IMG/VR virus record: IMGVR_UViG_3300028364_000023
Span: 37,424 to 101,423 of that record
From: a virus
Length of the DNA: 64,000 nt
Reading direction: 5' to 3' (one strand)
Position 1 is the first letter of the stretch. Each line of letters begins with the position of its first letter. Below the pieces are notes generated by a model. The model was not told the DNA's origin, ran no database searches, and worked only from the letters and a program-made list of their open reading frames with translations. The position numbers and the translations under genes are program-made. Positions 62,860 to 64,000 of the stretch are shown here, in pieces.

Positions 62860-63129
62860 CTATTGATCGTTAAAGCACTCTTCTGCTGTGTCGTAGAATC
62901 TTTTAACCGTGTCGCTCCAGGCCAGCTGAAAAAATGTTTGCTGTGATTCTTTAGCAAACGATATCACAGCAGCCATCCTAATAGAGTAACCTGGAGACAC
63001 ACTCTTAATTGCCCATCGATCACCGTAGGGGCCGAATCTTTCATGTAGCCAATTGTGTATTGTTGTGATTTGTCTCTCAGTGACCAAAAACGCACAGCTA
63101 TAGGGTTTGATTGGATCCGGATCTTTTAA
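62860..63129 (-). CDS. LFxLKW family member
   Basis: 89 residues from MLKDPDPIKPYSCAFLVTER. TTIHNWLHERFGPYGDRWAI and FAKESQQTFFQLAWSDTVKR. Start taken at 63129 to limit overlap with the gene above; earlier ATGs at 63156 or 63255 cannot be excluded. Confidence 0.6.
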   Translation of the reverse strand, partial: LKDPDPIKPYSCAFLVTERQITTIHNWLHERFGPYGDRWAIKSVSPGYSIRMAAVISFAKESQQTFFQLAWSDTVKRFYDTAEECFNDQ

Positions 63130-63409
63130 CATTGCTACACCATATAATATATTCATTAAACGTGTCGAACACTGCGCAGCCTGACATTTGCGCGAATAGA
63201 ACAAACGCTCGTTTGTGTTTGTGTACTCTAAAGCTGAATACTGTGCTGTTAGCATACTTGCGCTCTAACTCATTACTCCAATCGAAGTGTGCCGGGCCTA
63301 TATTTTTGTATAGCCATTGCTCAAGAATCTTGAAGTGTTCATGTTTCATTCTTATATAACTCACGTGTTCAAACGCATAACGATTAATGTCCGTAATCAT
63401 ATTGTCCAC
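63098..63409 (-). CDS. LFxLKW family member, divergent
   Basis: 103 residues. FEHVSYIRMKHEHFKILEQW, LYKNIGPAHFDWSNELERKY and VHKHKRAFVLFAQMSGCAVF; the terminal motif has drifted (FVLFAQMSG) but the W-L/GPxxxxW pattern is clear. Overlaps the following gene. Confidence 0.55.
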   Translation of the reverse strand: MDNMITDINRYAFEHVSYIRMKHEHFKILEQWLYKNIGPAHFDWSNELERKYANSTVFSFRVHKHKRAFVLFAQMSGCAVFDTFNEYIIWCSNVKRSGSNQTL

Positions 63410-63699
63410 CGTGGTTGTTTAGGACTAAATTTTGCACGTTCTACTTTATTATAGTAATCGTTTAAGCTGTCATATATCTCATAGTGTCCAAAGCGTATGT
63501 CGAACATAAACTTGTCGCATGCCCTTGGAAAGGAAAACGTATTCACATGATAGTTACTAATTCGGTTAATGCGATGAGACCAACCATATGTGATTCCCTC
63601 GCATTCACCGTTCTGCCACGTGCCTAGCACTTGTTTACACCAAGCAAACATCTCTAGTCGTTCACTGGTGGTTAATGGTTTTGTTACGCTGTTGTACAT
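63397..63699 (-). CDS. LFxLKW family member
   Basis: 100 residues. TTSERLEMFAWCKQVLGTWQ, GITYGWSHRINRISNYHVNT and FPRACDKFMFDIRFGHYEIY. FMFDIRF aligns with LFDLKW. 1 nt from the next upstream gene. Confidence 0.6.
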   Translation of the reverse strand: MYNSVTKPLTTSERLEMFAWCKQVLGTWQNGECEGITYGWSHRINRISNYHVNTFSFPRACDKFMFDIRFGHYEIYDSLNDYYNKVERAKFSPKQPRWTI

Positions 63700-63700
63700 A

Positions 63701-64000
63701 TCATACCTCGTGTGTTGTGCTGACTATTACAATGTTTGTGAAGGTAGCCCAAAGAACAAATTGTCTCAGCAGACGCTGGCTATCAAAGTCTATCTGATAG
63801 AAGAAAGCCATGCTGTGCATAAACTGGTGCTGCTCATTCCGGTCCATATGCTGATAGGTGAATATGTAGGGATTGTTGAAAGGCATTGCGCCAGCCGCTA
63901 TATTGGATACTACCCACTGAGTGACCTTGAGTCGCTGATCAGTATCCAGTTCGATCAAGCAGGCAAATCCGCTAGGTGTTTTTCTCTGCATTATCAGCAC
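63701..64000 (-). CDS. Probable LFxLKW family member, may be cut by the window edge
   Basis: At least 96 residues from MQRKTPSGFACLIELDTDQR, with LKVTQWVVSNIAAGAMPFNN and MAFFYQIDFDSQRLLRQFVL. The helix-with-W then strand plan fits the family, but the terminal motif is weak. The frame stays open to the window edge (GTG at 64000), so the start is uncertain. Confidence 0.45.
   Translation of the reverse strand: MLIMQRKTPSGFACLIELDTDQRLKVTQWVVSNIAAGAMPFNNPYIFTYQHMDRNEQHQFMHSMAFFYQIDFDSQRLLRQFVLWATFTNIVIVSTTHEV

Noticed and set aside
1-64000. Genome-wide stop-codon recoding, suggested by the in-frame TGA and the UUA anticodon loop
   Set aside because: TAA, TAG and TGA all serve as ordinary stops in many well-defined genes here; only one internal TGA was found.
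1-64000. Window as a bacterial chromosome segment, because of ClpP, GroES, bS21, ALAS, NrdAB and tmRNA
   Set aside because: Gene density, tiny overlapping genes, PAAR spike, tail fibre, late promoters, capsid-targeting-like leaders and homing endonucleases indicate a T4-like phage.

Overview
The window is part of a T4-like (tevenvirus-type) contractile-tailed phage genome, almost certainly marine. The T4-like assignment rests on NrdA/NrdB with a glutaredoxin, a GroES-type co-chaperonin, a PAAR spike tip, a prohead-core-like protein, (T/G/C)ATAAATA late promoters and capsid-targeting-like N-termini. Several features point to an alphaproteobacterial host: a circularly permuted (two-piece) tmRNA, a C4-pathway 5-aminolevulinate synthase, and a heme oxygenase plus PcyX-type bilin reductase pair previously described from uncultured aquatic phage contigs. 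Nearly all genes lie on the minus strand, are tightly packed and often overlap by 4 nt. Only a few are on the plus strand: one HNH gene, the ALA synthase pair and a two-gene unit near 60.2 kb.

Layout. 0-2.5 kb: tRNA and tRNA-like genes, several inside long perfect inverted repeats; one tRNA-Trp-like gene is invaded by an HNH homing endonuclease. 2.5-3.3 kb: a GC-rich alternative oxidase gene fused to a phage-type zinc finger. 3.5-12 kb: small conserved phage genes of unknown function, a MazG-like hydrolase, a dual-specificity phosphatase and a SLOG-like protein. 12.9-17 kb: an NAD/ADP-ribose operon (PRPP-synthetase-like, macro domain, nicotinamide phosphoribosyltransferase split in two by an HNH gene). 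17-21 kb: GIY-YIG-like protein, type IV pilin-like protein, SPFH lipoprotein and a nucleotidyltransferase. 21.4-27.5 kb (plus a fifth copy at 39.8-41.2 kb): a paralogous family with capsid-targeting-like N-termini, a shared WCT domain and 2 to 9 C-terminal 27-residue repeats. 29-36.7 kb: ClpP, SprT-like protease, PcyX, heme oxygenase, ClpS, Hsp20, GroES, bS21, a SleB-type lysin and the tmRNA. 38-48 kb: PAAR spike, RNR and tail fibre. 48-56.6 kb: exonuclease, NfuA, prohead/internal-protein genes and an imported GC-rich tail module. 56.7-58.3 kb: ALA synthase and DUF454. 60.4-64 kb (and 9.5-11.3 kb): a fast-diverging family of small proteins ending in an LFxLKW-type motif.

How the genes may work together. 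(1) ALA synthase, heme oxygenase and PcyX together feed and drain heme. Heme oxygenase releases CO and iron, and the alternative oxidase is a heme-free, CO-insensitive terminal oxidase that could sustain respiration meanwhile; Bfd-like and NfuA-like proteins could handle iron. (2) Nicotinamide phosphoribosyltransferase, a PRPP-synthetase-like enzyme and macro/SLOG proteins look like an NAD+ reconstitution operon of the anti-defence type. (3) tmRNA with an LLAA-ending tag, ClpP, ClpS, Hsp20, GroES and bS21 form a protein-quality-control and translation cassette. (4) The WCT/GEAAI proteins are predicted head-packaged, protease-trimmed and injected proteins. Early/middle operons use a very uniform TTGACA-N17-TATAMT promoter.

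All calls come from reading the sequence and from memory of protein families; no database search was run.
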